A DNA stretch of 64,000 bases from CBDDFV01 sp965227335 (GTDB taxonomy: Bacteria > Planctomycetota > Phycisphaerae > Phycisphaerales > SM1A02): assembly GCA_965227335.1 (NCBI GenBank), contig CBDDFV010000012.1, forward strand, positions 434,001 to 498,000, given 5' to 3'. The position numbers were made by a program, and so were the translations under genes. The notes beneath the pieces were generated by a model. It did no database searches. It worked only from the letters and a program-made list of their open reading frames with translations, and was not told the origin of the DNA. Each line of letters begins with the position of its first letter. The first letter of the stretch is position 1. Shown in pieces: positions 51,416-59,124 of the stretch.

Positions 51416-54400
51416 TCATGGCACGCCGCACTGGTCGACGGCCTGGTCGACGCAGATCTGATCCCATTGCGTATCGCAGCAGAAGGGGTCCTGTGCGCAG
51501 ATGAGTTTGCAGCAGAAGGCGTCTTCACAGCCCGGCGTGCCGTTGGGTTCGAAGCAGGAGCCGGCGCCCGGTCCGCAGACGGGCGGCGGGGGTTCACAGT
51601 TACAGTCGACGCTCAGGATGTAGTCGTTCATGCCGCTGTTGCAGGGCGCGCCGTCGAAGTCGGCGGGGGCGACGAAGACGACGTAGATGCCCGGCGTCAC
51701 GTCGGCGACGGCGGGGAGACCGGGCGTGCATGCGTTCGCGTCTCCCGCCTGGCCGAGCACGATCGGTTCGCACTCGGGGATGCCGCCGACGATGAAGACC
51801 ACGCCGTTGAACTCCGCGTTGAGCGTCGCGATGAGCGTGCACGGAGTCGGACTCTCGACGAGATACCAGTCGGTGTCGCGGGTTCCGCCCTCAGCCCAGG
51901 CGTTTCCGCAGATCGTCTCGCCGCAGAGGATCCTCCCGAAGGCCGCCGGCGTGGAGTTGCAGCCGCCGTTCGTATCGGCGCCGCACGGCTCGCCTTCCGG
52001 GATGCCATTGTCAGGGCACATGAGATCGCACGGCGGGGCGCCGCACTCGGGCGTGCCGAGGGCGAGGTCGGCGCAGATCTGGTCCCATTCCACGTCGCAG
52101 CAGAAGGGGTCCTGTGCGCAGACGGCCTCACAGCACGGGACGTCGTCGCATCCGGGTGTGCCGTTGGGTTCGAAGCACGGTCCGGCCCCGTCGCCGCATA
52201 CGGGTCCGGGGTCGCACGGCGTGCAGGCGAGCGCGACGGTGTAGTCGTTGAGCCCGCTGTCGCACGGGAACCCTTCGAAGTCGGCGGTGGCGACGAAGAT
52301 GGCGTAGAGGCCGGGGCCGACGTCGGCGACCGCCGGCGAGCCCGCCGCGCAGTTCCCGCCGTCGCCCGCCGCGCCGAGGACGACCGGCGCGCAGTCGGGG
52401 ACGCCGCCGACGATGAAGACCACGCCGTCGAACGCGGCGGTCAGCGTCGCGGTCAGCGTCGTGCACGGATCGGACGTTTCCACCAGGTACCAGTCGGTGT
52501 CGCGGATTCCGCCGTCGGACCACGCCGTGCCGCAGATCGCGGCGCCGCAGAAGATCGATCCGAACACGGTCGGCGTCGAATTGCAGCCGCCGTTGGTGTC
52601 CGCCCCGCACGGTTCGCCCTCGGGCACGCCGCCGTCCGGGCACACGACGCACGGCTCCTTCTCGCACAGGCAGAGCGCGTTGTCGAGCGCGGCGTCGACG
52701 CAGAGGGAGTCCCAGTTGACCTCGCAGCAGAAGGGATCCTGCCCGCAGACCGCGCTGCAACAGAGGCTCTGGTCGCAGCCGGGCGTGTCGTGGACGGTGC
52801 AGCAGTCGCCAGCCTGTCCGCAGGCGTCGGGGCTGCAGGTGACGAGCGCGGCGTCGACGCACAGTTGATCCCAGCTCACCTCGCAGCAGAACGGATCGAG
52901 GTCGCACACGCCGGCGCAGCACGCCGCGTCCGCGCACCCGGGCGTGTTGTTCGCGTCGAAGCAGTCCCCGGCGTGAATGGAGCCGCACTGATCACAGTCG
53001 CCCCATTCAGCCAGAAGGAACGCGAGGTCGGCCGGGCCCACGATGCAATCGCCGTCGAAATCTCCGACGTCGTCCCCGCCCCAATTGGCGAGCAGTATGG
53101 CGAGGTCACCCGGGCCGACCTCGCCGTTTCCGTCGAGATCCGCGGGACAGTCAAAGAAGAGCACCGGTCCGCTGTCGTGGACCGGGGAGAAGGTCACGGC
53201 GCCGATCGACACGGTCGGGTCGGCGCTGATGTCGAGTCCCGTCATGCGATAGGCGGACGTTCGCGCATCATCATGTTCGAGTCCCGATTCGACGGTGCGT
53301 TTGATGCGTCGCCCGTCGGTCGTGGTGATCTCGAACTCCGCGAAATCGAAGCCGTTCGTATTCTTCACCCAGTCGACCGCCATCGACTTGATGTCGCTGG
53401 CGTCGAGGTCGGCGATGGCCCCGGAGTAAAGCGTGGTGGTCACCGGTCCGTTCTTCTGCACCGCCTTGATGTTCACGGAGTTCGTCTGGAAGACCTGCCA
53501 TTCGAGGCTGTTCCCGTTCTCGAACGCCATCTCGAGGCCGAGACCGGCGCCGGTCGGGAACGTCGTCAGGGTCATCTCCGCGAACTCGACGCACATCGGG
53601 TTGAGATCGAGCACGTCGATGTTCAGGCCCTCGCCCGGATTCTCGAACGAGAACGACAGGGCCCCGCCGCTCTCCACCGGCGGATCCGCGCCGCCGAGCG
53701 CCGAGTAGCGGTCGCCGACCACGCCGTCCTCGTAGTCGTCGACGACGAGCGAGACGATGTCCGTCTGCGCGGTTCCCACGTCGCCCATCATGTCCGACTC
53801 GACCAGGAACTCGTTGCCGCCCGCGTACGCTTCCTCCGCCTCGTCCGGCGTGAGCGAGAACTCCGCGATCACCTCGCCGAACTTCAGCACGGTGACGAAC
53901 TGCAGACCCGAGAGGGGACCGCCGCCGCCGATGGTGGTTTCATAAACATTTGCGCGGCAGCCGGCGTCGGCCAGTTGCTGCCGCAGCCGCGCTTCCCACT
54001 GCGCCTTGGTCTCCGTGTCCTTCTGTCCCGCCTTGGCGAGCGAGACGCCGCAGTTCGGATCCCAGTTGAAGTGAACGATCCGGGTCCAGTTCCCGTTCTT
54101 GTCAGTGCAGAAGATCCGGGTGTTCAGTCCGCCGGTGTAGACGCACTTGCCGAAGCAGTAGCTCATCTCGCCTTCCTGGCCGTCGTTCAGGACGATCTCG
54201 CCCTTGAAGTAGCTCTGATTCACGCAGTAGAGGTTGTAGGTCGTCCGGTTGTTGTCGCTGATGCATCGCTTCAGCACGCGATCGCTCGGCGGCGTCGGGG
54301 GTTCGCCGTCGCCGGGGCCGCACGATTCGCACTTGCGGTTCTTGGCAAGCGCCGGCGACGCCGCGATCAGCAGCGCCGTCACCACGATCAACACGCCTTG

Positions 54401-54481
54401 CAGGCAGGATGAACACGTCGTCGATCGGTTTCGCGCGCGCTGATCGCGCCGCTCACCGCCCTCGGGGTGCAGGATCGCCAT
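51416..54481 (-). CDS. Large Cys-rich secreted protein with internal dockerin-like pair
   Basis: 1021 residues from the ATG at 54481, with AAGGAGA upstream; signal helix near 28-46 (VLIVVTALLIAASPALA). Residues about 47-430 are a beta-rich region. A dockerin-like pair lies inside the protein at about 444-497 (DLDGNGEVGPGDLAILLANW, DFDGDCIVGPADLAFLLAEW). Then follow four eight-cysteine modules (about 504-543, 559-600, 767-806, 973-1013) alternating with two copies of a 150-residue PPC-like domain that each start PEGEPCGADTNGGCN and contain RDTDWYLVE and FNGVVFIVGG-type strands. The modules match those in the protein at 38606-39868. Likely extracellular. Confidence 0.75.
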   Translation of the reverse strand: MAILHPEGGERRDQRARNRSTTCSSCLQGVLIVVTALLIAASPALAKNRKCESCGPGDGEPPTPPSDRVLKRCISDNNRTTYNLYCVNQSYFKGEIVLNDGQEGEMSYCFGKCVYTGGLNTRIFCTDKNGNWTRIVHFNWDPNCGVSLAKAGQKDTETKAQWEARLRQQLADAGCRANVYETTIGGGGPLSGLQFVTVLKFGEVIAEFSLTPDEAEEAYAGGNEFLVESDMMGDVGTAQTDIVSLVVDDYEDGVVGDRYSALGGADPPVESGGALSFSFENPGEGLNIDVLDLNPMCVEFAEMTLTTFPTGAGLGLEMAFENGNSLEWQVFQTNSVNIKAVQKNGPVTTTLYSGAIADLDASDIKSMAVDWVKNTNGFDFAEFEITTTDGRRIKRTVESGLEHDDARTSAYRMTGLDISADPTVSIGAVTFSPVHDSGPVLFFDCPADLDGNGEVGPGDLAILLANWGGDDVGDFDGDCIVGPADLAFLLAEWGDCDQCGSIHAGDCFDANNTPGCADAACCAGVCDLDPFCCEVSWDQLCVDAALVTCSPDACGQAGDCCTVHDTPGCDQSLCCSAVCGQDPFCCEVNWDSLCVDAALDNALCLCEKEPCVVCPDGGVPEGEPCGADTNGGCNSTPTVFGSIFCGAAICGTAWSDGGIRDTDWYLVETSDPCTTLTATLTAAFDGVVFIVGGVPDCAPVVLGAAGDGGNCAAGSPAVADVGPGLYAIFVATADFEGFPCDSGLNDYTVALACTPCDPGPVCGDGAGPCFEPNGTPGCDDVPCCEAVCAQDPFCCDVEWDQICADLALGTPECGAPPCDLMCPDNGIPEGEPCGADTNGGCNSTPAAFGRILCGETICGNAWAEGGTRDTDWYLVESPTPCTLIATLNAEFNGVVFIVGGIPECEPIVLGQAGDANACTPGLPAVADVTPGIYVVFVAPADFDGAPCNSGMNDYILSVDCNCEPPPPVCGPGAGSCFEPNGTPGCEDAFCCKLICAQDPFCCDTQWDQICVDQAVDQCGVP

Positions 54482-54629
54482 CTTGATTCTCCTTGCCGCC
54501 CCCGTGTCCCACTCAGTTCGAAGTGTCGGTCGGAATCGACAGGACGCAAGGCCCGGCGCAGGATTCCGTGGTGAAATGGGGGAGATGCCGCGCGTATTTC
54601 AGGACCCGGCGCGGCGTCTCGCCCCCGAC

Positions 54630-54635
54630 TATCCT
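54630..54635 (+). promoter_or_regulatory. -10-like TATCCT, leaderless position
   Basis: TATCCT precedes the PHP phosphatase ATG (54642) by six bases; no ribosome-binding site. Confidence 0.55.
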
Positions 54636-54641
54636 TTTCCC

Positions 54642-55505
54642 ATGCTCGCCACCTACCACTGTCACACAACCTTCAGCGACGGCAAGGCCTCGCCCCGCGA
54701 ACTGCTCGACGCGGCGGCCCGGCTTGGCGTGGATGAACTCGGCTACAGCGATCACTTCACCCCCGCCCCGGACGGCCGGACGTTCGAATGGGCGATGTCC
54801 GACGCCGCGCGGCTGAACGACTACGTCGACGCCGTCCTTACCGAACGCGATCGCGACGATGTCGATGTGGACGTGCGTCTCGGACTCGAGATCGACTGGT
54901 TCGACGACCCGGATCACGTCGATCGAGTGCGCACCGCGCTGGCGGATCATCCGTGGGACTACCTGATCGGCAGCGTCCACTTCGTCGGCGACTTCTGCGT
55001 CGACATGAGCGCGACGGCGTGGTCGAAGCTCTCGCCCGCCGAAGTCGACGACGTGCATCGACGCTACTGGATGAACATCCGCGATCTCGCCGCGAGCGGG
55101 CTGGTCGACATCATCGGGCACCTGGATCTGGCGAAGAAGTTCGGGTTCTTCCCGTCGACCGAGCCGAACGACGCGATCGACGAGGCGCTCGACGCAATCG
55201 CGGCGGGGGATCTCGTGGTCGAGGTCAACACCGCCGGCTGGCACAAAGCCGTCCAGGACGCATACCCCACGCTCGATCTGCTGCAACGATGTCACGCCCG
55301 CGGCATCACGACCACGATCTCGTCCGACTGTCACCAGGCCGCCCATCTGCTGCGCGACTTTCACGCCGCAGCGGCGCGGCTGCGCGATGCGGGATACACC
55401 CACGTGGCCCGCTTCCGCGCCGGCGGGCGACGGCTGGAGCCGCTGGACGACGCCGTCCGCGGCGCGCCGGCGGACCGCCTCGGGCGCGGCGGGGATGACT
55501 TCTGA
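54642..55505 (+). CDS. PHP-domain phosphatase (histidinol-phosphatase type)
   Basis: 287 residues. Metal-binding PHP motifs are in order: YHCHTTFSDG (5-14), YSDHFTP, LGLEIDWF, GSVHFVGD, GHLDLAKKFG, EVNTAGWHKAVQDAYP and SSDCHQAAHL. This is the HisJ/HisK arrangement that dephosphorylates L-histidinol phosphate in histidine synthesis. No other his biosynthetic gene is near, so another phosphoester substrate is possible. The ATG at 54642 appears to start a leaderless mRNA. Confidence 0.8.
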   Translation: MLATYHCHTTFSDGKASPRELLDAAARLGVDELGYSDHFTPAPDGRTFEWAMSDAARLNDYVDAVLTERDRDDVDVDVRLGLEIDWFDDPDHVDRVRTALADHPWDYLIGSVHFVGDFCVDMSATAWSKLSPAEVDDVHRRYWMNIRDLAASGLVDIIGHLDLAKKFGFFPSTEPNDAIDEALDAIAAGDLVVEVNTAGWHKAVQDAYPTLDLLQRCHARGITTTISSDCHQAAHLLRDFHAAAARLRDAGYTHVARFRAGGRRLEPLDDAVRGAPADRLGRGGDDF

Positions 55506-55566
55506 CCGAGGATCGCGAGAACAGGAGAGCAGGGGAACAGGGGAACGGCGCCTCGTTGGCGCGCCG

Positions 55567-55599
55567 CCGCCCCCGAGGCAGAGGATGCATCGGGGGCGG
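55567..55599. terminator. 10-bp hairpin between convergent genes
   Basis: CCGCCCCCGA and TCGGGGGCGG pair around 13 bases. A tandem 17-mer (GGGAGAGAGAGCGTGCG twice, 55635-55668) lies beside it. No T tract, so the terminator call is moderate. Confidence 0.45.
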
Positions 55600-55719
55600 G
55601 CGGGGGGGCGGCGGGCCGGAGAGAGGCCCGCGCCGGGAGAGAGAGCGTGCGGGGAGAGAGAGCGTGCGGGGGATGATCGCCGGGCGCGAGGCCGGACCGG
55701 CGTCGGGTCAGGACGCGGG

Positions 55720-58254
55720 TCACGTGCTCCAGTTGGCGAGGAGAATCGAGAGATCCGACGCGTCGACGTCGCCGTCGTTGTCGAGGTCCGCCGCGCAGTC
55801 GGGGCAGGCGCCCCACGCGGCGAGCAGGGCCGAGAGGTCGGCGGGTCCGACGACGCCGTCGCCGTTGATGTCGCCGGGGGTCGCGGGCGGCGCGGCGTCA
55901 AGTCCGGGCAGGATGACGACGCCCGAGCCGCCGCTCTCGCCGGCGAAGGTGAAGGTCGCGGTGGCCAGGAAGTCGGGGCGTCCATCGCCGGTGATGTCGG
56001 CGTAGCGGATGTCACGGACGCTGTCCGCCGCCGCGACGTGGAACTGCGGGGCGAAGCGGCCGGTTCCGTCGTTGAGGAAGACGGACATGGAGTTGGTGCT
56101 GTAGTTGCCGACGAGCACGTCGAGGTCGCCGTCGTCATCGACGTCGCCGGTGGTGACGGCGGTCTGTACCGAGAGGTTCGGCGACCGGCTCGCGTTCGTG
56201 AGCTGGATCGGCGCGAAGCCGCCGCTCCCGTCGTTGCGCATGACGCCGATGGCGTTCCCCGTGGTGCTCTGGGCGGGGATGGTCAGGATGACGTCGAGGT
56301 CGCCGTCGCCGTCGATATCGGCGAGCGTTCCGTTCTTCGCCGCGAGTCCGCCGGAGACGACGCCGGGCTGGAAGCTCAGGTCGCCGTTCCCGAGGAAGAC
56401 CTCGATGGTGTTGGCGGCGACGACGATATCGAGGGCGCCGTCGCCGTTGACATCGCCGAACATCATCTCGTACGGCGCGACGTAGTTCTCGATGATCGTG
56501 ACCACGGCGAGTCCGCCGGCCCCGTCGTTCTCGCAGATGAAGAGTCGCTTGTTGATCACCTGGCCGCCGCACCCGAGGTTCTCCATGAGCACGACGTCAA
56601 GGTCGCCGTCGTTGTCGAAGTCATGGGCGTCGATGGCGTCGTCGAGCGTGACGCCGCAGGTGAAGACATTGGCGACGGTCCGGGTCTGCGACTCGAACGC
56701 GCCCGTGCCGAGGTTGAACTTCCAGCGGAAGCTGTACGGCGGATACTTGTCCGCCCACAGCAGGTCGAGCCAGCCGTCGTTGTTGAGATCGCGGAGCTTG
56801 ACGGAGCTCGCGTAGACGGGCGCATCCATGTGCTGCGGCGGAGCGAACGAGCCGTCGCCGTTGTTGCGGGTCACGGTGACCGTGCCGTTGCTCGCGTAGC
56901 CGCGGGTGGTGGCGATGTCGACATCGCCGTCGTTGTCGATGTCGCCGACGTCGAAGTGGTACGCGCCGGCCCAGCCGACATCGGCGTTGCGGACGTGGCC
57001 GAACCGCCCGTCGCCGGGGTTGACGAACGTGGTCAGCGTCTGGCCGAAGTGCGCGAGGACGAGCAGATCAGGATCGCCGTCGTCGTCGACATCACGGGCC
57101 TTGACGTCGGTGGGATACTCGCCCGCGCTGAGGGAGAGATACTCGCCGAAGCCGCCGTCCGGCTGCTGCAACAGCACGCCCCAGTTCTCATTGGCGTCGT
57201 GCGTCCCCGCGATGTCGAGCCGCCCGTCCAGGTCGAGGTCCGCGATCTCGATCGACGAGAACCCGCCCGTGTACGCGGCGATGACGTGCTTGTCGACGGT
57301 CGGAAAGTCGCCGTCCCCGTCGTTCCGGTGCACGGCCACGGCGTACGCAGAGCCGAAGCCGGCGTGGTGAAGCTTGAGGTCGGCGTAGATGATGTCCTGA
57401 TCGCCGTCGTTGTCCATGTCGGCGATTCGCAGGCTCGGGTAGAAGACGCCGCCGCTCGTCATCGAGGGCAGCATCTGGGCCGGACCGAGACCGCCGAGGC
57501 CGTCGTTCACAAAGAGCGCGGCGGTGGTGAACTGGTTCAGCGTCGCCCCGCTCGCCGCGACCACGTCGAGATCGCCGTCGTTGTCGATATCCCCCGCCGC
57601 GACCGTGCGCACGCCCGTCATCGCCGTGAACACGCTCGGCGACCCGAAGCCGCCCGCGCCGTCGCCCGGCAGGATCGAGATCGTGTTCCCCGACTGCGAG
57701 CCGGCGTAGTTCGCGGTGAGCGCATCGAGGACGCCGTCGCCGGTGAGATCGGCGAGCACGATCTCCGTGACGCCCGTCCCGCCCACGTCGTACGACCCCT
57801 CCACCGAGAAGACGCCGAGCCCGTCGTTCAGCAGCACGGTGATCGTCTCGCCGTCGCCGAAGAAGCCGCAGTCGCCGGAGACGAGATCGATGTCGCCGTC
57901 GCCGTCGAGATCAGCGCTGACGATCGCGTACGTCGCGGCGGGGGTGGTGTAGTGCGTCGCCGGGGCGTAGCGACCGTCGTCCGACCCCAGCATCACGCTC
58001 ACCCGCTCCGCGATCGGCAGAAAGTTGCCCCAGTTCGCGATCGCCACGTCCAGACGACCGTCGCCGTTGAAGTCGTCGACCGTCATCGCCTCCGGCCACC
58101 AGGCGCTGTCCTCGGCCTGGTAGTAGCCGGTGTCAGCGGACCAGGCGTTGGTCTCGAAGGGGACCGGGGCGGGCGCAGCGCCGGCCGATCCGACGAGCGC
58201 GGCGGCGACGCCGGCCAGAACCGGCGAGACGAAGACTGGATGAGAAGCAGGCAT
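55720..58254 (-). CDS. Large secreted FG-GAP repeat protein with dockerin-like tail
   Basis: 844 residues from the ATG at 58254, with AAAGGA upstream. A signal peptide (about 1-27) precedes about a dozen FG-GAP/VCBS repeats (DFNGDGRLDVAIAN, DLDGDGDIDLVSGD, DIDNDGDLDVVAAS, DVNGDGALDIVVAA, DVDDDGDLDVLVGN), two propellers' worth. The tail is a dockerin-like pair (DINGDGVVGPADLSALLAAW, DLDNDGDVDASDLSILLANW) that ends WST instead of the WG-Cys ending of the others. Confidence 0.8.
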   Translation of the reverse strand: MPASHPVFVSPVLAGVAAALVGSAGAAPAPVPFETNAWSADTGYYQAEDSAWWPEAMTVDDFNGDGRLDVAIANWGNFLPIAERVSVMLGSDDGRYAPATHYTTPAATYAIVSADLDGDGDIDLVSGDCGFFGDGETITVLLNDGLGVFSVEGSYDVGGTGVTEIVLADLTGDGVLDALTANYAGSQSGNTISILPGDGAGGFGSPSVFTAMTGVRTVAAGDIDNDGDLDVVAASGATLNQFTTAALFVNDGLGGLGPAQMLPSMTSGGVFYPSLRIADMDNDGDQDIIYADLKLHHAGFGSAYAVAVHRNDGDGDFPTVDKHVIAAYTGGFSSIEIADLDLDGRLDIAGTHDANENWGVLLQQPDGGFGEYLSLSAGEYPTDVKARDVDDDGDPDLLVLAHFGQTLTTFVNPGDGRFGHVRNADVGWAGAYHFDVGDIDNDGDVDIATTRGYASNGTVTVTRNNGDGSFAPPQHMDAPVYASSVKLRDLNNDGWLDLLWADKYPPYSFRWKFNLGTGAFESQTRTVANVFTCGVTLDDAIDAHDFDNDGDLDVVLMENLGCGGQVINKRLFICENDGAGGLAVVTIIENYVAPYEMMFGDVNGDGALDIVVAANTIEVFLGNGDLSFQPGVVSGGLAAKNGTLADIDGDGDLDVILTIPAQSTTGNAIGVMRNDGSGGFAPIQLTNASRSPNLSVQTAVTTGDVDDDGDLDVLVGNYSTNSMSVFLNDGTGRFAPQFHVAAADSVRDIRYADITGDGRPDFLATATFTFAGESGGSGVVILPGLDAAPPATPGDINGDGVVGPADLSALLAAWGACPDCAADLDNDGDVDASDLSILLANWST

Positions 58255-58332
58255 GGCGGAACGTCCTTTCAACAGGAGGGGCGATGATCAGAGGCGGGGC
58301 GAGCGGGCGGTGATACCGGCGTCCCTCAAAAT

Positions 58333-58348
58333 CGGTGGAAATCCACCG
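58333..58348. promoter_or_regulatory. Inverted repeat in divergent promoter region
   Basis: CGGTGG-AAAT-CCACCG, perfect 6-4-6, lies between the FG-GAP gene and the NYN-like gene. Candidate operator for either. Confidence 0.35.
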
Positions 58349-58375
58349 CCGCGCAACCTCCGGCGGGGCGTCGAC

Positions 58376-58403
58376 TTGACGGCCTTCCGGGGGCGGGTAA
58401 GGT
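58376..58403 (+). promoter_or_regulatory. Sigma-70-like promoter of the NYN-like gene
   Basis: TTGACG (58376-58381) and TAAGGT (58398-58403) are 16 bases apart; the gene starts about 50 bases downstream. Confidence 0.5.
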
Positions 58404-58455
58404 CATGCGCGGGCGGATCGATGTCCGGCGGGGGCCGCTCTGAGGAGACAGCGTC

Positions 58456-59124
58456 TTGGCCACTCGGCACGCCAGCGTCAACGCCGTCAATTACGTCGAC
58501 GGACACGCGCTGTATCTGGCTCAACAGCACTTCGGGGCGAAGCGGCACGAGTTCGACAAGCTGAAGGATCGGCTCGCGGCGATTCGCGTGGCGGAGGATC
58601 TGGCCCCGGCGCAGGTCTCCCTGGCGTTCGTGCCGATCGAGCCGCGCAACGAAAAGCAGTCGGCGTTCGTGAGCAGCATCGAGCGGATGGGGTTTGCGGT
58701 GGAGGCGATTCCGTTCTGGTGGACGTGGACCGACGCCCCCGCCGCGACGGAATCGACCGGTGGTCAGCGCGACCGGCAGTCCTCGCTGGCCCCGGCGATC
58801 GCGTACAGCCTCGGCGTGCTCATCGGACGCGCGGGCGGCGATGACGACACGGACGACACGAACGGGCCCGACGCGTGTCTCGTCACCGGGGACTTCGGCG
58901 TCTTTCGCGCGGCGATGGATTTCGTCGAGCGGGGAGGCGAGCTGACGATTGCGTTCTATCGCTCTCTGCTCGATCCGCGCTGGGCGAACGAAGGCCTGCT
59001 CGACGACGCGCTCGACATCTCCTTCGTCGATCTCGAATCGTACGCCAGCGAACTCCTCGGCGTGACGCTGAGCACGCGTTCGTACGCGAAGGAGTTCAAA
59101 TCGTCAGGATTGTCATCGATCTGA
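58456..59124 (+). CDS. NYN/PIN-like domain protein
   Basis: 222 residues from a TTG at 58456, chosen because GAGGAG lies about nine bases upstream and no ATG or GTG fits. VNAVNYVDGHALYL near the N-terminus and CLVTGDFGVFRAAMDFVERGGELTIAFY near residue 140 resemble the two acidic motifs of NYN (LabA/DUF88) RNase domains, VDxxN and TGDxDF. The first motif is divergent (NYVDGH). It could be a ribonuclease. The last 12 bases overlap the stop of the convergent kinase gene, so the transcripts share an antisense tail. Confidence 0.55.
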   Translation: MATRHASVNAVNYVDGHALYLAQQHFGAKRHEFDKLKDRLAAIRVAEDLAPAQVSLAFVPIEPRNEKQSAFVSSIERMGFAVEAIPFWWTWTDAPAATESTGGQRDRQSSLAPAIAYSLGVLIGRAGGDDDTDDTNGPDACLVTGDFGVFRAAMDFVERGGELTIAFYRSLLDPRWANEGLLDDALDISFVDLESYASELLGVTLSTRSYAKEFKSSGLSSI

